NCBI GenBank assembly: GCA_947561395.2
Contig: OX387187.1
Span: forward strand, 41,707,829 to 41,771,828
DNA: 64,000 bases
From: Buxus sempervirens
Lineage: Eukaryota; Streptophyta; Magnoliopsida; Buxales; Buxaceae
Reading direction: 5' to 3'
Part shown: positions 63,663 to 64,000 of the stretch, in pieces
How positions within the stretch are numbered: the first letter of the stretch is position 1
How the letters are laid out: the number at the start of each line of letters is the position of its first letter
Program-made: the position numbers and the translations under genes
Notes under the pieces: model-generated
The model's database searches: none
The model's input: the letters and a program-made list of their open reading frames with translations, nothing else
What the model was told of the DNA's origin: nothing

Positions 63663-64000
63663 CTGAAAAGTCGGTAGTTTTGGACAAAGAGAGCATAAAG
63701 ACTCTTGATAATGAATTTATGCTATTCTACGCACGTAACAGAAAATTTCGGCAGGCTAACATGTACAGGGAATTTTTGTTTATTTATTTATTTACGGGAG
63801 TGATATGGCCCCAAACACAAGTGATGCAAGCACCAAAATGGAAAGGTAGGTGGAGCTGTAGTCCATATGTTTGCAAAGTGACAGGCTGTGCTTTGTTGGG
63901 GTAATTATGGACCAACGGTGCACATTAGCCGAACTCCTATTTATTTATAAAATCTGGAGCAGAGCTATCAAACTAAAAGGAACCTTAATGGATGACCTTT
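63663..64000. other. Probable intron or flank of the terminal gene
   Basis: No further exon could be assigned with confidence. AT-rich with TTATTTATTTATTTA near 63778. Confidence 0.35.

Noticed and set aside
1-64000. tRNA, rRNA or other structured RNA genes
   Set aside because: I looked for tRNA-like cloverleaf cores (B-box GGTTCGANNCC with partner A-box) and found only the primer-binding-site complement at 14054-14071; nothing convincing.

Overview
This is plant nuclear DNA, most likely from a dicot-type, probably woody angiosperm. It has spliced genes with GT/AG introns, a receptor kinase of the G-type lectin class, a DUF630/DUF632 protein, and AT-rich intergenic DNA filled with plant transposon families. 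I cannot name the species. Only three loci look like ordinary host genes; most of the rest is nested mobile DNA.

Layout. (1) 1-16364: a minus-strand Ty3/gypsy element of the Tat/Ogre type. It has one complete 2.3-kb LTR (14074-16364) with an adjacent primer-binding site, a 13-copy 76-bp tandem repeat in the leader, a decayed gag-pro-pol, and, beyond pol, two plus-strand (antisense) genes that contain introns. One of these has a plant mobile domain (PMD). The other LTR lies left of the window. Three arrays of four 25-bp palindromes, each with an exact 39-bp period, lie in the LTR, in the leader and directly upstream of the PMD gene's TATA box. (2) 16487-19341: a solo LTR of a related family with a perfect 5-bp target duplication; it carries a different palindrome family in the same place. 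(3) 19347-20507: an LTR-like remnant with four hairpins of conserved loop and varying stems. (4) 21272-27826: a full-length plant L1-type LINE with a 17-bp target duplication and ORF1/ORF2 joined by a TAATG overlap. (5) About 30.2-31.6 kb: remnant of a CACTA (En/Spm) element. (6) Three hAT-type MITEs (31985-32530, 33143-33921, 61043-61554). (7) 34.7-44.6 kb: a tandem duplication of a lectin receptor kinase, one copy dead (34854-37233) and one intact (41372-43750). (8) 44.7-51.3 kb: a fold-back MITE, a decayed copia fragment, and a roughly 4.9-kb non-autonomous Helitron inserted beside or in the copia remnant and carrying a PP2C-like gene fragment. (9) 54663-59311: an intact four-exon DUF630/DUF632 gene on the minus strand. 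(10) 63446-63662: the last two exons of an unrecognised minus-strand gene.

The most interesting signal is the repeated promoter-like module (four palindromes, 39-bp spacing, then a TATA box) shared by the retrotransposon LTR and its antisense PMD gene. It suggests one DNA-binding factor could control both sense and antisense transcription of the element. The intact receptor kinase and the DUF630/632 gene are the best candidates for functional host genes.
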